The notes under the pieces: generated by a model
What the model saw: the letters and a program-made list of their open reading frames with translations, nothing else
What the model was told of the DNA's origin: nothing
The model's database searches: none
Translations under genes and position numbers: made by a program
Assembly (NCBI RefSeq): GCF_000416235.1
Contig: NZ_ATLO01000054.1
Location: 1-64,000, forward strand
Origin: Pseudomonas sp. CFII64
Lineage (GTDB): Bacteria; Pseudomonadota; Gammaproteobacteria; Pseudomonadales; Pseudomonadaceae
Direction of reading: 5' to 3'
Length of the DNA stretch: 64,000 nucleotides
Shown: positions 9,705 to 17,176 of the stretch, piece after piece
Position numbering within the stretch: the stretch's first letter is position 1
How the letters are laid out: every line of letters starts with the position of its first letter

Positions 9705-9793
9705 GTAGGAGCAAGCTTGCCTGCGAAGGCTGTGTGTCAGGCTCAACCCATGTGCCTGATACACCGATTTCGCGAGCAAGCTCGCTCCCACAC
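9705..9793. repeat. REP pair between convergent rhlB and moaE
   Basis: gtaggagcaagcttgcctgc at the left faces gcgagcaagctcgctcccac at the right, separated by ~45 bases. They can pair as a long hairpin and may act as a bidirectional 3' end signal. Confidence 0.85.
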
Positions 9794-9816
9794 AGGCTGC
9801 ACACAGCATGTCGGGC

Positions 9817-10266
9817 TCACTTCCACCGCTCTGCCGCCGCATGATCACTGTCCCGCCCTTCGACCCAACGCGGCCCGTCTGCAGTGGTTTCCTTCTTCCA
9901 GAATGGCGCGCGGGTTTTCAGGTAGTCCATGACGAAATCGCAGGCTTCGAACGCGGCCTGACGATGGGCGCTGGCCACGCCGACAAACACGATCGGTTCA
10001 CCCGGCTCCAGCGCGCCCACTCGATGCAGCACCTCCAGCCTGAGTAACGGCCAGCGCTGTTCGGCTTCTTCAACAATTTTGGCCAGAGCTTTTTCGGTCA
10101 TGCCAGGATAGTGTTCGAGAAACATCCCCGCCACTTCCCGGCCCTCGTTGAAGTCCCGCACGTAACCGACGAAACCCACCACCGCGCCGATGCCAACATT
10201 GGCGGCATGCAGCGCGTTGACCTCCGCTCCCGGATCGAACGGAGCCGACTGGACCCGAATCGCCAT
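9817..10266 (-). CDS. moaE: Molybdopterin synthase catalytic subunit MoaE
   Basis: MoaE, with thiocarboxylated MoaD, converts cyclic pyranopterin monophosphate to molybdopterin in the cytoplasm. The 149-residue protein carries VGFVGYVRDFNEG, LEHYPGMTEKAL, HRVGALEPGEPIVFVGVASAHR and the lysine-bearing APFWKKE motif near residue 125. The ATG at 10266 has a strong site (gggagg, 7 bases away) and sits 2 bases after the moaD stop; an upstream in-frame codon inside moaD is less likely. It is the last gene of moaC-moaD-moaE. The molybdopterin supplies enzymes such as nitrate reductase and aldehyde oxidases, none of which is in this window. Confidence 0.95.
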   Translation of the reverse strand: MAIRVQSAPFDPGAEVNALHAANVGIGAVVGFVGYVRDFNEGREVAGMFLEHYPGMTEKALAKIVEEAEQRWPLLRLEVLHRVGALEPGEPIVFVGVASAHRQAAFEACDFVMDYLKTRAPFWKKETTADGPRWVEGRDSDHAAAERWK

Positions 10267-10268
10267 GG

Positions 10269-10514
10269 TCAGCCTCCCGTCACAGTTGGGAAAAACGCCA
10301 CTTCGTCGCCGGCCTGCAGTGGCGCGTCGAGGGCACACAGCTCCTGATTTCGCGCGCACATCACGCTTTGTTCGGCCAACACCTGCCAGGCCCCGGCGCG
10401 CTGTAACAGATGCTGGCGCAAGTCATCGATGGTGGCGAACTCGCCTGTGACTTGCTCGCCATCCAGGCCGAGGGCTTCACGATAACGGGCAAAATACTGG
10501 ACTTGCAGGGTCAT
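10269..10514 (-). CDS. moaD: Molybdopterin synthase sulfur carrier MoaD
   Basis: This 81-residue ubiquitin-fold sulfur carrier ends in the diagnostic Gly-Gly tail (FFPTVTGG) that is adenylated and thiocarboxylated to supply sulfur to MoaE. It begins MTLQVQYFARYREALG, typical of MoaD. Its ATG overlaps the moaC stop by one base (TAATG), so the two are translationally coupled. Confidence 0.95.
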   Translation of the reverse strand: MTLQVQYFARYREALGLDGEQVTGEFATIDDLRQHLLQRAGAWQVLAEQSVMCARNQELCALDAPLQAGDEVAFFPTVTGG

Positions 10515-10999
10515 TACGCCTCCGCTTGCGATTCATCGGCTATGAAATGGCCGCTCTTGCCGCCGAGTTTCTCCAGCAGGCGCACCGATTCGATGACCAT
10601 GCCGCGATCAACGGCCTTGCACATGTCATAGATGGTCAATGCGGCGACGCTGGCGGCGGTCAGGGCTTCCATTTCAACGCCGGTCTGCCCGGACAATTTG
10701 CAGCGGGCGAGAATCTGTACCGTATCTTCACCCTCGGCACTGAGTTCGACCTTGATGCTGGTGAGCATCAGCGGATGACAGAGCGGGATGAGATCGCTGG
10801 TTTTCTTTGCCGCCTGAATGCCGGCGATCCGCGCCACGGCGAACACATCCCCTTTGGGATGACCACCGCTGACAATCATTTGCAGGGTTTCAGGCCGCAT
10901 GCGAATGCGCGCCTGGGCCACGGCTTCACGGAACGTCACGGATTTATCGGTGACATCGACCATATTGGCGCGACCTTGGGAATCGAGGTGAGTCAGCAC
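10514..10999 (-). CDS. moaC: Cyclic pyranopterin monophosphate synthase MoaC
   Basis: MoaC rearranges the GTP-derived MoaA product into cyclic pyranopterin monophosphate. In 161 residues the family motifs are clear: MVDVTDKSVTFREA, PKGDVFAVARIAGIQAAKKTSDLIPLCHPL (substrate site with KKT and CHPL), GQTGVEMEALTA, and DMCKAVDRGM. The start is GTG at 10999 with caggag 8 bases upstream; no ATG gives the full N-terminus. It leads the moaCDE unit; moaA and moaB are not here. The ribosome site lies within a 16-bp palindrome. Confidence 0.94.
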   Translation of the reverse strand: MLTHLDSQGRANMVDVTDKSVTFREAVAQARIRMRPETLQMIVSGGHPKGDVFAVARIAGIQAAKKTSDLIPLCHPLMLTSIKVELSAEGEDTVQILARCKLSGQTGVEMEALTAASVAALTIYDMCKAVDRGMVIESVRLLEKLGGKSGHFIADESQAEA

Positions 11000-11006
11000 T
11001 TGCCTT

Positions 11007-11022
11007 ACTCCTGAACAGGAGT
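11007..11022. promoter_or_regulatory. Palindrome covering the moaC ribosome site
   Basis: ACTCCTGAACAGGAGT is a perfect dyad whose right arm on the minus strand contains the AGGAG of moaC. It could hide the ribosome site or bind a protein; with a 2-nt centre it is more likely a DNA site or chance. Confidence 0.4.
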
Positions 11023-11066
11023 GGCGATTGTAAACCTAAACAACGAGGTGAATCTGCAAAGCATCC

Positions 11067-11152
11067 GTAGGAGCGGCTTCAGCCGCGAGAAGGTCGGCTC
11101 AGATAGAAGATCTGTTCATACCGGCGCCCTCGCGGATAAATCCGCTCCTACG
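11067..11152. repeat. REP pair upstream of moaC
   Basis: gtaggagcggcttcagccgcga faces tcgcggataaatccgctcctac across ~40 bases. It lies between the divergent-side start of moaC and the 3' end of the PIN-PhoH gene. Confidence 0.88.
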
Positions 11153-11166
11153 GGTGAATTCATCGA

Positions 11167-12561
11167 TTACAAATGCGACTCCGCATACTCGGCCAGGATG
11201 GAACGTGGCACGCCTTGCAGCGAGATGTGCACGCCGTTGGGGAAGTCTTTGAAACGCTCCGTCAGGTACGTCAGCCCGGAACTGGTGGCCGACAGGTAAG
11301 GGGTGTCGATCTGCGCCAGGTTACCCAGGCAGACCACTTTGGAACCGGCGCCGGCACGGGTAATGATGGTTTTCATCTGGTGCGGCGTCAGGTTCTGGCA
11401 TTCGTCGATCAAAATCAGGCTCTGCTGGAAGCTGCGACCCCGAATGTAGTTGAGGGATTTGAACTGCAACGGCACTTTGCTGAGGATGTAGTCGACGCTG
11501 CCATGGGTGTTTTCGTCATCCATGTGCAAGGCTTCGAGGTTGTCGGTGATCGCACCGAGCCACGGTTCCATTTTTTCCGCTTCGGTGCCGGGCAGGAAGC
11601 CGATCTCCTGATCCAGGCCCTGCACGCTTCGAGTGGCGATGATGCGGCGATAGCGTTTGCTGACCATGGTCTGCTCGATGGCAGCGGCCAGCGCCAGAAT
11701 CGTTTTGCCCGAGCCTGCGGCGCCGGACAGGTTGACCAGGTGGATATCGGGATCGAGCAAGGCAAACAGCGCCAGGCCCTGATAGATGTCACGTGGCTTG
11801 AGGCCCCAGGCTTCCTGGTGCATCAACGGTTCCTGGTGCATGTCCAGAATCAGCAACTCGTCAGACTTGATGCCTTTGATCCAGCCGACGAACCCCTGTT
11901 CGTCAATGATGAACTCGTTGATGTGAACCGCCGGCAGGTTATCGGTGAGCTGCACGCGGTGCCAGGTGCGGCCATGATCCTGGCGGGTTTCGACCTTGCT
12001 GACGCGATCCCAGAACGAACCGGTCATGGTGTGATAGCCACGGGACAACATCGACACGTCGTCGACCAGTTGATCGGTGCTGTAGTCTTCTGCGGCGATC
12101 CCACACGCCCGCGCCTTGAGGCGCATGTTGATGTCTTTGGTAACCAGCACCAGGCGCAAATCCTTGTCGCGCGCGTGCAGGTCAATCAATTGATTGATGA
12201 TGATGTTGTCGTTCAGGTGTTCGGGCAGAAGGCTGTTGGGCTCCTCGCGCTTGCTCATCAGGATGGACAGGAAACCTTTGCGTACCCCGGTACCGCGATC
12301 AATCGGTACGCCGAGCTCAACCTCCTCGGGTGTGGCATCGCCCAGGGTTTTGTCGATCAGGCGAATCGCCTGGCGGCATTCGGCGGCAACCGAGTGTTTA
12401 CCGGCCTTGAGCTTGTCCAGCTCTTCGAGGACGGTCATGGGAATGGCGACGCGGTGTTCTTCGAAATTCAGCAGGGCATTGGGATCGTGAATCAATACGT
12501 TGGTATCGAGCACGTAAAGGATTGGCTGGTTTGAGGAAGGGGTGCGTCCGTGATCATCCAT
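11167..12561 (-). CDS. PIN-domain / PhoH-family ATPase
   Basis: This 464-residue fusion joins an N-terminal PIN nuclease domain (YVLDTNVLIHDP near residue 15, ELDKLK near 47, VTKDINMRLKA near 140) to a C-terminal PhoH-like P-loop ATPase (GAAGSGKT near 280, LIDECQNL as Walker B near 395). Such proteins are RNA-acting in related bacteria (PIN ribonuclease with PhoH helicase-type ATPase; YlaK/PhoH2 type). The conserved Asp residues of the PIN site are present, so nuclease activity is plausible. It is monocistronic, with an inverted repeat in the leader. It should not be confused with the Pho-regulon meaning of the name. Confidence 0.88.
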   Translation of the reverse strand: MDDHGRTPSSNQPILYVLDTNVLIHDPNALLNFEEHRVAIPMTVLEELDKLKAGKHSVAAECRQAIRLIDKTLGDATPEEVELGVPIDRGTGVRKGFLSILMSKREEPNSLLPEHLNDNIIINQLIDLHARDKDLRLVLVTKDINMRLKARACGIAAEDYSTDQLVDDVSMLSRGYHTMTGSFWDRVSKVETRQDHGRTWHRVQLTDNLPAVHINEFIIDEQGFVGWIKGIKSDELLILDMHQEPLMHQEAWGLKPRDIYQGLALFALLDPDIHLVNLSGAAGSGKTILALAAAIEQTMVSKRYRRIIATRSVQGLDQEIGFLPGTEAEKMEPWLGAITDNLEALHMDDENTHGSVDYILSKVPLQFKSLNYIRGRSFQQSLILIDECQNLTPHQMKTIITRAGAGSKVVCLGNLAQIDTPYLSATSSGLTYLTERFKDFPNGVHISLQGVPRSILAEYAESHL

Positions 12562-12892
12562 ACTCGCTCACCTTTATAAAAGCCAAGCGACGCAGAACCA
12601 CAACAATACTGCGCCACGAAAAGGCCGCCGGTTTTCTCCTTCAAGCAGGAGAAAAATGCTCAAGGTGGGTCTGGGGGGACGCCACCTGTGTTGCAGGTTT
12701 CGGCGGTCTGTAGTGGTAATACCGCAAAACCCATGACAGAAAAAAGCTCTTTGACACTTTTTTGAAGTTTATTTCACAGTATGACGAATAGCCCTTGGCG
12801 ACCTGCGTCAGTGCGCTTACAGTTGGAAGTCAGCCCCGCTCGAAATATGCCAGAAATTCCGGCACACACCCTATCCAAACGAGTGCAAACCC
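12562..12892. other. Intergenic region with a perfect inverted repeat
   Basis: About 330 bases lie between two minus-strand genes. TTTTCTCCT (12632-12640) and AGGAGAAAA (12647-12655) form a 9-bp stem with a 6-nt loop, about 70 bases upstream of the PIN-PhoH start. No gene is supported here. Confidence 0.65.
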
Positions 12893-14029
12893 TTATTCTG
12901 CGCGGTTCTCAGGGATGTTGCGGCAATCGTCCCAGACGAGCTCGCTTTGCGCCGTGTTGGCCAGCAGCAGTGGCACCGCCGATTGCACCTTGGCACTGGC
13001 GTCGTGAAACACCACCGTCCCCCGTCGCCACAACAGCATCAGACTGATGATCCGGTCGCTGATCTGCTCGGCGGACAGTCGACCGTTGGCATCCTGGGCA
13101 TCAATCGTCCACAACGAAACACGCAGATTCTGATCGCGGAAAAACTGCCCGCTGTCCGCGCGGCGATGGCCATACGGCGGGCGAAACAACGGCACGTAGT
13201 TGTCCGGCAGCAGTTGCTGGGTCAGGCCGGCGCTGCGCAGCACGGAGCTTTGCCATTCCAGCCACTGGCTATGGGAACGGTATTCCCAGCCCTGAATGCC
13301 CACGCATTGCAAACGGTACAGAGACTGCAAGGTGGTGGCAGAACCGGCTTCCAGGCGCTCCTGCAGACTTTTGCCCAGCACAAAAAACGTCGCGTTCATC
13401 TTCTGCTGACGCATGAAATCAGCGAGCCAGTCCGTGCCGCCCTCGGCAATCGTAGGCCCGCCGTCGAAATTCAGCTGGAAGGTTCGATCCGCCATTGCAT
13501 CGCCGCTCAACTCGTCGGAGTTGTAGCGGGCGATTTCGCTGCTGGTCTGGGGGAACAGCGCCGCCTGAAACAACAGTTCATTGAGATAGCGCTCATGAAA
13601 GGCGGCACTGGGCACCGCCCACTTGGCGTAGAACGAGTCATCGGCGATTTTGAACTCCGCGGCCCGCGCGCGCAGCATGTCCATGTCTTCGACCAAGACA
13701 CAGAACGACGCGTCCTGTGGGCAGCTTTTTTGCGCGCTCTGGTAGTTCTCCAGCAAGCGGTTCCAGAGCCGGTTACGGATCAGGCTCAGCGATTGAAGAT
13801 TGATGTAGCGCAGGCCCAGGCGCTTTTTCAGGCCTTCTTCATCCAGGCCTTCGCTGAGATACAGCACGTGGGCGAAACCGAGAATCTCGGCACGCGATGC
13901 TACGTCGAACAGATCTGGCGTGACTAATGCCTCAGGCCACGCGCTGCGATCGATGGTTGCCACCTCGGGCAATGCCCCATGAGCCTCAAGCCCGAACAGA
14001 CACGCGCAAACTGCTAAAAACTTACGCAA
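12893..14029 (-). CDS. Exported polysaccharide deacetylase-fold protein with degenerate metal site
   Basis: The protein (~378 residues) has a signal peptide if it starts at the TTG at 14029 (MRKFLAVCACLFGLEAHGA), with ggag ~10 bases upstream. A longer in-frame start at 14125 exists but adds an atypical leader. The C-terminal half is a NodB-type fold: FDGGPT where active enzymes have FDDGP, SHSQW where they have HSxxH, then FRPPYGH, DAQD and VVFHDA in order. So the substrate loop motifs persist while the second Asp and second His of the metal triad are absent. The N-terminal half (~150 residues) matches nothing I know. Probably periplasmic; it may bind rather than cleave acetylated glycans. 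Confidence 0.72.
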   Translation of the reverse strand: MRKFLAVCACLFGLEAHGALPEVATIDRSAWPEALVTPDLFDVASRAEILGFAHVLYLSEGLDEEGLKKRLGLRYINLQSLSLIRNRLWNRLLENYQSAQKSCPQDASFCVLVEDMDMLRARAAEFKIADDSFYAKWAVPSAAFHERYLNELLFQAALFPQTSSEIARYNSDELSGDAMADRTFQLNFDGGPTIAEGGTDWLADFMRQQKMNATFFVLGKSLQERLEAGSATTLQSLYRLQCVGIQGWEYRSHSQWLEWQSSVLRSAGLTQQLLPDNYVPLFRPPYGHRRADSGQFFRDQNLRVSLWTIDAQDANGRLSAEQISDRIISLMLLWRRGTVVFHDASAKVQSAVPLLLANTAQSELVWDDCRNIPENRAE

Positions 14030-14172
14030 AACCAATCGCTCCCTTAATCGCCAGATCAGCGCGGCACTATAGCCCAACCAAACAACGCTTGTTGGAGCGC
14101 CTATGAGCACCATAGCTGGAGTCATGCGCCCGAAGTACCTAGAATCGCGCCACGATTAAAGGAGACGACTTT

Positions 14173-14952
14173 ATGCTGATGGTGATTTCCCCAGCGAAAA
14201 CCCTCGATTTCGAAACGCCGCCGAGCACTGCCCGCTTCACTCAGCCGCAATACCTGGACCACTCTCAGGAGTTGATCACCCAGTTGCGCGAGCTCAGCCC
14301 GGCGCAAATCAGCGAGTTGATGCACCTGTCCGACAAGCTCTCGGGGCTCAATGCCGCGCGTTTCGGCAGCTGGACGCCGGCCTTCACGCCAGATAACGCA
14401 AAACAGGCGTTGCTGGCGTTCAAGGGCGATGTGTACACCGGGCTGCAAGCCGAAACCCTGAGCGATGCCGAGCTGACGTATGCCCAGGGCCACTTGCGCA
14501 TGCTGTCCGGCCTGTATGGCCTGCTTCGACCACTGGATTTGATGCAGCCGTATCGACTGGAAATGGGCACCCGGCTGGCCAACGCGCGCGGCAAGGACCT
14601 TTACGCATTCTGGGGGACGCGCATCAGCGAATGGCTCAATGAGGCGCTGGCCGAGCAAGGGGACGATCTGCTGCTGAACCTGGCGTCCACCGAGTATTTT
14701 TCCGCAGTCAAACGCCCCGCCTTGAAGGCCCGGATCATCGATACCGAGTTCAAGGACTTCAAGAACGGGCAATACAAGATCATCAGCTTCTATGCGAAAA
14801 AGGCCCGAGGCATGATGAGTCGCTTCGTGATTTCCGAGCAGATCAATACACCCGATGCACTAAAGCAGTTCGACGCTCAGGGCTATCGCTACAGCAGTGA
14901 ACAGTCCACGCCTGCCAAGTTAGTGTTCCTGCGCGAAACTCCCGAACACTAA
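14173..14952 (+). CDS. yaaA: Peroxide stress protein YaaA (DUF328)
   Basis: This 259-residue cytoplasmic protein of the YaaA family limits free iron and oxidative DNA damage during peroxide stress in E. coli. It begins with the family hallmark MLMVISPAKTLDFE and carries SGLYGLLRPLDLMQPYRLEMGTRL near residue 115, NLASTEYFSAV near 176, and FYAKKARGMMSRF near 213. Length equals the family norm. Strong ribosome site (aaaggagacgactttATG). It is followed by a hairpin and then the long algD upstream region. Confidence 0.94.
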   Translation: MLMVISPAKTLDFETPPSTARFTQPQYLDHSQELITQLRELSPAQISELMHLSDKLSGLNAARFGSWTPAFTPDNAKQALLAFKGDVYTGLQAETLSDAELTYAQGHLRMLSGLYGLLRPLDLMQPYRLEMGTRLANARGKDLYAFWGTRISEWLNEALAEQGDDLLLNLASTEYFSAVKRPALKARIIDTEFKDFKNGQYKIISFYAKKARGMMSRFVISEQINTPDALKQFDAQGYRYSSEQSTPAKLVFLRETPEH

Positions 14953-14963
14953 GTCACTTGTAA

Positions 14964-14989
14964 AGCGCAACAGCAAGTCGGGTTGCGCT
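14964..14989 (+). terminator. Hairpin after yaaA
   Basis: AGCGCAAC and GTTGCGCT form an 8-bp stem 12 bases after the yaaA stop. The T tract is weak, so it is a likely but unproven terminator. Confidence 0.6.
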
Positions 14990-15250
14990 GATACCCCCCT
15001 TTATCGCGACGCGTTTTTGACGAGTTTATGGCGTCAATATTAAGTCTCCAGGTTTTCCAACTTCGCATTCTCAAAAAATTAACAAAATTTTTGCGTGCTA
15101 GCGTTTTGCTTTTTCACGGTAGTGGCTTTTTTATATTAAGATGCTAGACCCCCTGATAACTAAGGCCGAAACGGAATATGCCACCATTATGCAATTACCT
15201 TTTCCGGCGATTTAAAATCGGCGAATCTCAAAAAGAGGACGAGTGGCCAG

Positions 15251-15279
15251 GAACTTATCTCGAAATCAGGGGCTCCTAC
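15251..15279 (+). promoter_or_regulatory. AlgU (sigma-22) promoter of the alginate operon
   Basis: GAACTT at 15251-15256 is followed after exactly 17 bases by TCCTAC at 15274-15279. This has the same boxes and spacing as I recall for the P. aeruginosa algD promoter. Transcription should start near 15285-15290, giving a leader of about 470 nt. No AlgR-type box was found upstream by eye. Confidence 0.85.
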
Positions 15280-15284
15280 ATCCC

Positions 15285-15754
15285 GTAACAATTCTCGCTG
15301 ACCTTGTGAGAGATCACTTACAGAGAAGGTGGGAAAACTGGAAGTTGCCGGCCACGATGTTTGACCTAAGCGGTCAAGGCGGTAGGTATCTGGAGATAAA
15401 TGCACCATTTGGCAACGATTGGTTATTGAGCAAAGCACTATCGCGGTGCACACAGCGAGACTCAGGAACGACCGCAAAGGCTTTAGCCCGCGCCTCTGAC
15501 CTAGAGACCACTGGGGACACCGACCGGAGTGGCTTGCCGCGTCCCAGAGCGAGATCCTGTAACGTTACATACAGGTTACTTGCCACGAATACTCAGCAGT
15601 ACTTGAGTCTGCCTTAACTATTTGGCGCTCACCTTTCAACTATGCCTGCGTTCGATATGTGACTTCAACGAGTCACGTTTTTCGAGCGCGCGATAACTGC
15701 TGGTCAAATTTTAATATCCAGCCAACTTATGGCGTGAACATCGAGGAGAATACG
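15285..15754 (+). other. Long untranslated leader of algD
   Basis: About 470 bases between the predicted transcription start and algD have no supported gene. A dyad TTGACC-N5-GGTCAA lies at 15361-15377 and could be an operator or a small hairpin. GGA-containing stretches (for example near 15328 and 15391) could bind RsmA-type regulators, which is inference. The gagga ribosome site of algD closes the leader. Confidence 0.6.
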
Positions 15755-17071
15755 ATGCGTATCAGCATCTTTGGTTTGGGTTATGTCGGTGCAGTATGTG
15801 CCGGTTGCCTTTCTGCGCGGGGTCATGATGTTGTTGGTGTGGATATCTCTGCAGCCAAGATCGACCTTATCAATAACGGCAAATCGCCAATCGTAGAACC
15901 TGGCCTGGAAGACCTCCTGGCCCAGGGTATTCGTACCGGCAAACTGCGCGGCACCACAGACTTCTCTGAAGCCATTCGGGCCACCGACCTGTCGATGATC
16001 TGCGTCGGCACGCCGAGCAAGAAGAACGGCGATCTGGAACTCGATTACATCGAATCCGTTTGCCGCGAAATCGGCTTTGTTCTGCGCGACAAGACTTCCC
16101 GCCACACCATCGTGGTGCGCAGTACTGTTTTGCCTGGCACGGTTGCCAACGTGGTTATCCCGATCCTGGAAGATTGCTCCGGCAAGAAAGCCGGCATCGA
16201 TTTCGGCGTTGCAGTGAACCCTGAGTTCCTGCGTGAAAGCACCGCGATCAAGGACTACGACCTGCCACCGATGACTGTCATCGGCGAGTTCGACAAAGCT
16301 TCCGGCGATGTCCTGCAGTCCCTGTACGAAGAACTTGACGCTCCGATCATCCGCAAGGACATCGCAGTGGCCGAGATGATCAAGTACACCTGCAACGTGT
16401 GGCACGCCACCAAGGTGACCTTCGCCAACGAAATCGGCAACATCGCCAAAGCAGTCGGCGTTGATGGTCGTGAAGTGATGGAAGTGGTTTGCCAGGACAA
16501 GACTCTCAACCTGTCCCAGTACTACATGCGCCCTGGCTTCGCCTTCGGCGGCTCTTGCCTGCCAAAGGACGTTCGCGCCCTGACCTACCGCGCCAGCACC
16601 CTGGACGTGGAAGCGCCGCTGCTCAACTCCTTGATGCGCAGCAACGTGTCCCAGGTGCAGAACGCTTTCGACATCATCTCCAGCCACGACACTCGCAAAG
16701 TCGCGCTGCTGGGTCTGAGCTTCAAGGCCGGCACTGACGATCTGCGTGAAAGCCCGCTGGTAGAGCTGGCCGAAATGCTGATCGGTAAAGGTTTTGACCT
16801 GAGCATCTACGACGCCAACGTTGAATACGCTCGCGTTCATGGTGCCAACAAAGAGTACATCGAGTCGAAAATCCCGCACGTTTCGTCCTTGCTCAACTCG
16901 GACTTCGACACCGTGATTGGCGACGCTGACGTGATCATCCTGGGTAACCGCGACGAGCGCTTCCGTGCACTGGCCAATAACGCGCCAGCCGGCAAGCACG
17001 TTGTCGATCTGGTCGGCTTCATGACCAACGCGACCAGCGAAAGCGACCGTACCGAAGGTATCTGCTGGTAA
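15755..17071 (+). CDS. algD: GDP-mannose 6-dehydrogenase AlgD
   Basis: AlgD oxidises GDP-mannose to GDP-mannuronate with two NAD+, the committed step of alginate synthesis, in the cytoplasm. The 438-residue protein starts MRISIFGLGYVGAVCAG (NAD-binding Rossmann motif) and has the catalytic Cys268 in FGGSCLPKDVRAL. LSFKAGTDDLRESP near residue 325 is typical of the C-terminal nucleotide-sugar domain. The ATG at 15755 with gaggag upstream is chosen; an in-frame codon 32 residues earlier adds sequence foreign to the family. It is the first gene of the operon, driven by the AlgU-type promoter, and is followed by an inverted repeat before alg8. Confidence 0.97.
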   Translation: MRISIFGLGYVGAVCAGCLSARGHDVVGVDISAAKIDLINNGKSPIVEPGLEDLLAQGIRTGKLRGTTDFSEAIRATDLSMICVGTPSKKNGDLELDYIESVCREIGFVLRDKTSRHTIVVRSTVLPGTVANVVIPILEDCSGKKAGIDFGVAVNPEFLRESTAIKDYDLPPMTVIGEFDKASGDVLQSLYEELDAPIIRKDIAVAEMIKYTCNVWHATKVTFANEIGNIAKAVGVDGREVMEVVCQDKTLNLSQYYMRPGFAFGGSCLPKDVRALTYRASTLDVEAPLLNSLMRSNVSQVQNAFDIISSHDTRKVALLGLSFKAGTDDLRESPLVELAEMLIGKGFDLSIYDANVEYARVHGANKEYIESKIPHVSSLLNSDFDTVIGDADVIILGNRDERFRALANNAPAGKHVVDLVGFMTNATSESDRTEGICW

Positions 17072-17086
17072 CGCATAGAGCAGCTG

Positions 17087-17158
17087 CAAGCTTCAAGCGG
17101 CAAGCCACAAGCACAAGCTGCAAGCCAACTTGAGGCTTGCAGCTTGCGGCTTGCAACT
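17087..17158. repeat. Inverted repeat between algD and alg8
   Basis: The core arms CAAGCTGCAAGCC (17114-17126) and GGCTTGCAGCTTG (17134-17146) match perfectly around a 7-nt loop. Outer GCAAG/CTTGC units on both sides extend the hairpin. It sits in the only sizeable gap between the first two operon genes and may tune expression downstream of algD. Confidence 0.85.
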
Positions 17159-17176
17159 TACTTAGGGATACCGATT

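Noticed and set aside
14953..15250. AlgR-binding boxes upstream of algD
   Set aside because: No ACCGTTCGTC-like sequence or its complement was seen on either strand; a profile scan would be needed to exclude weak sites.
15187..15477. A 96-codon minus-strand frame upstream of algD with a hydrophobic start
   Set aside because: It overlaps the AlgU-type promoter and leader, has no ribosome site, and no recognisable family.
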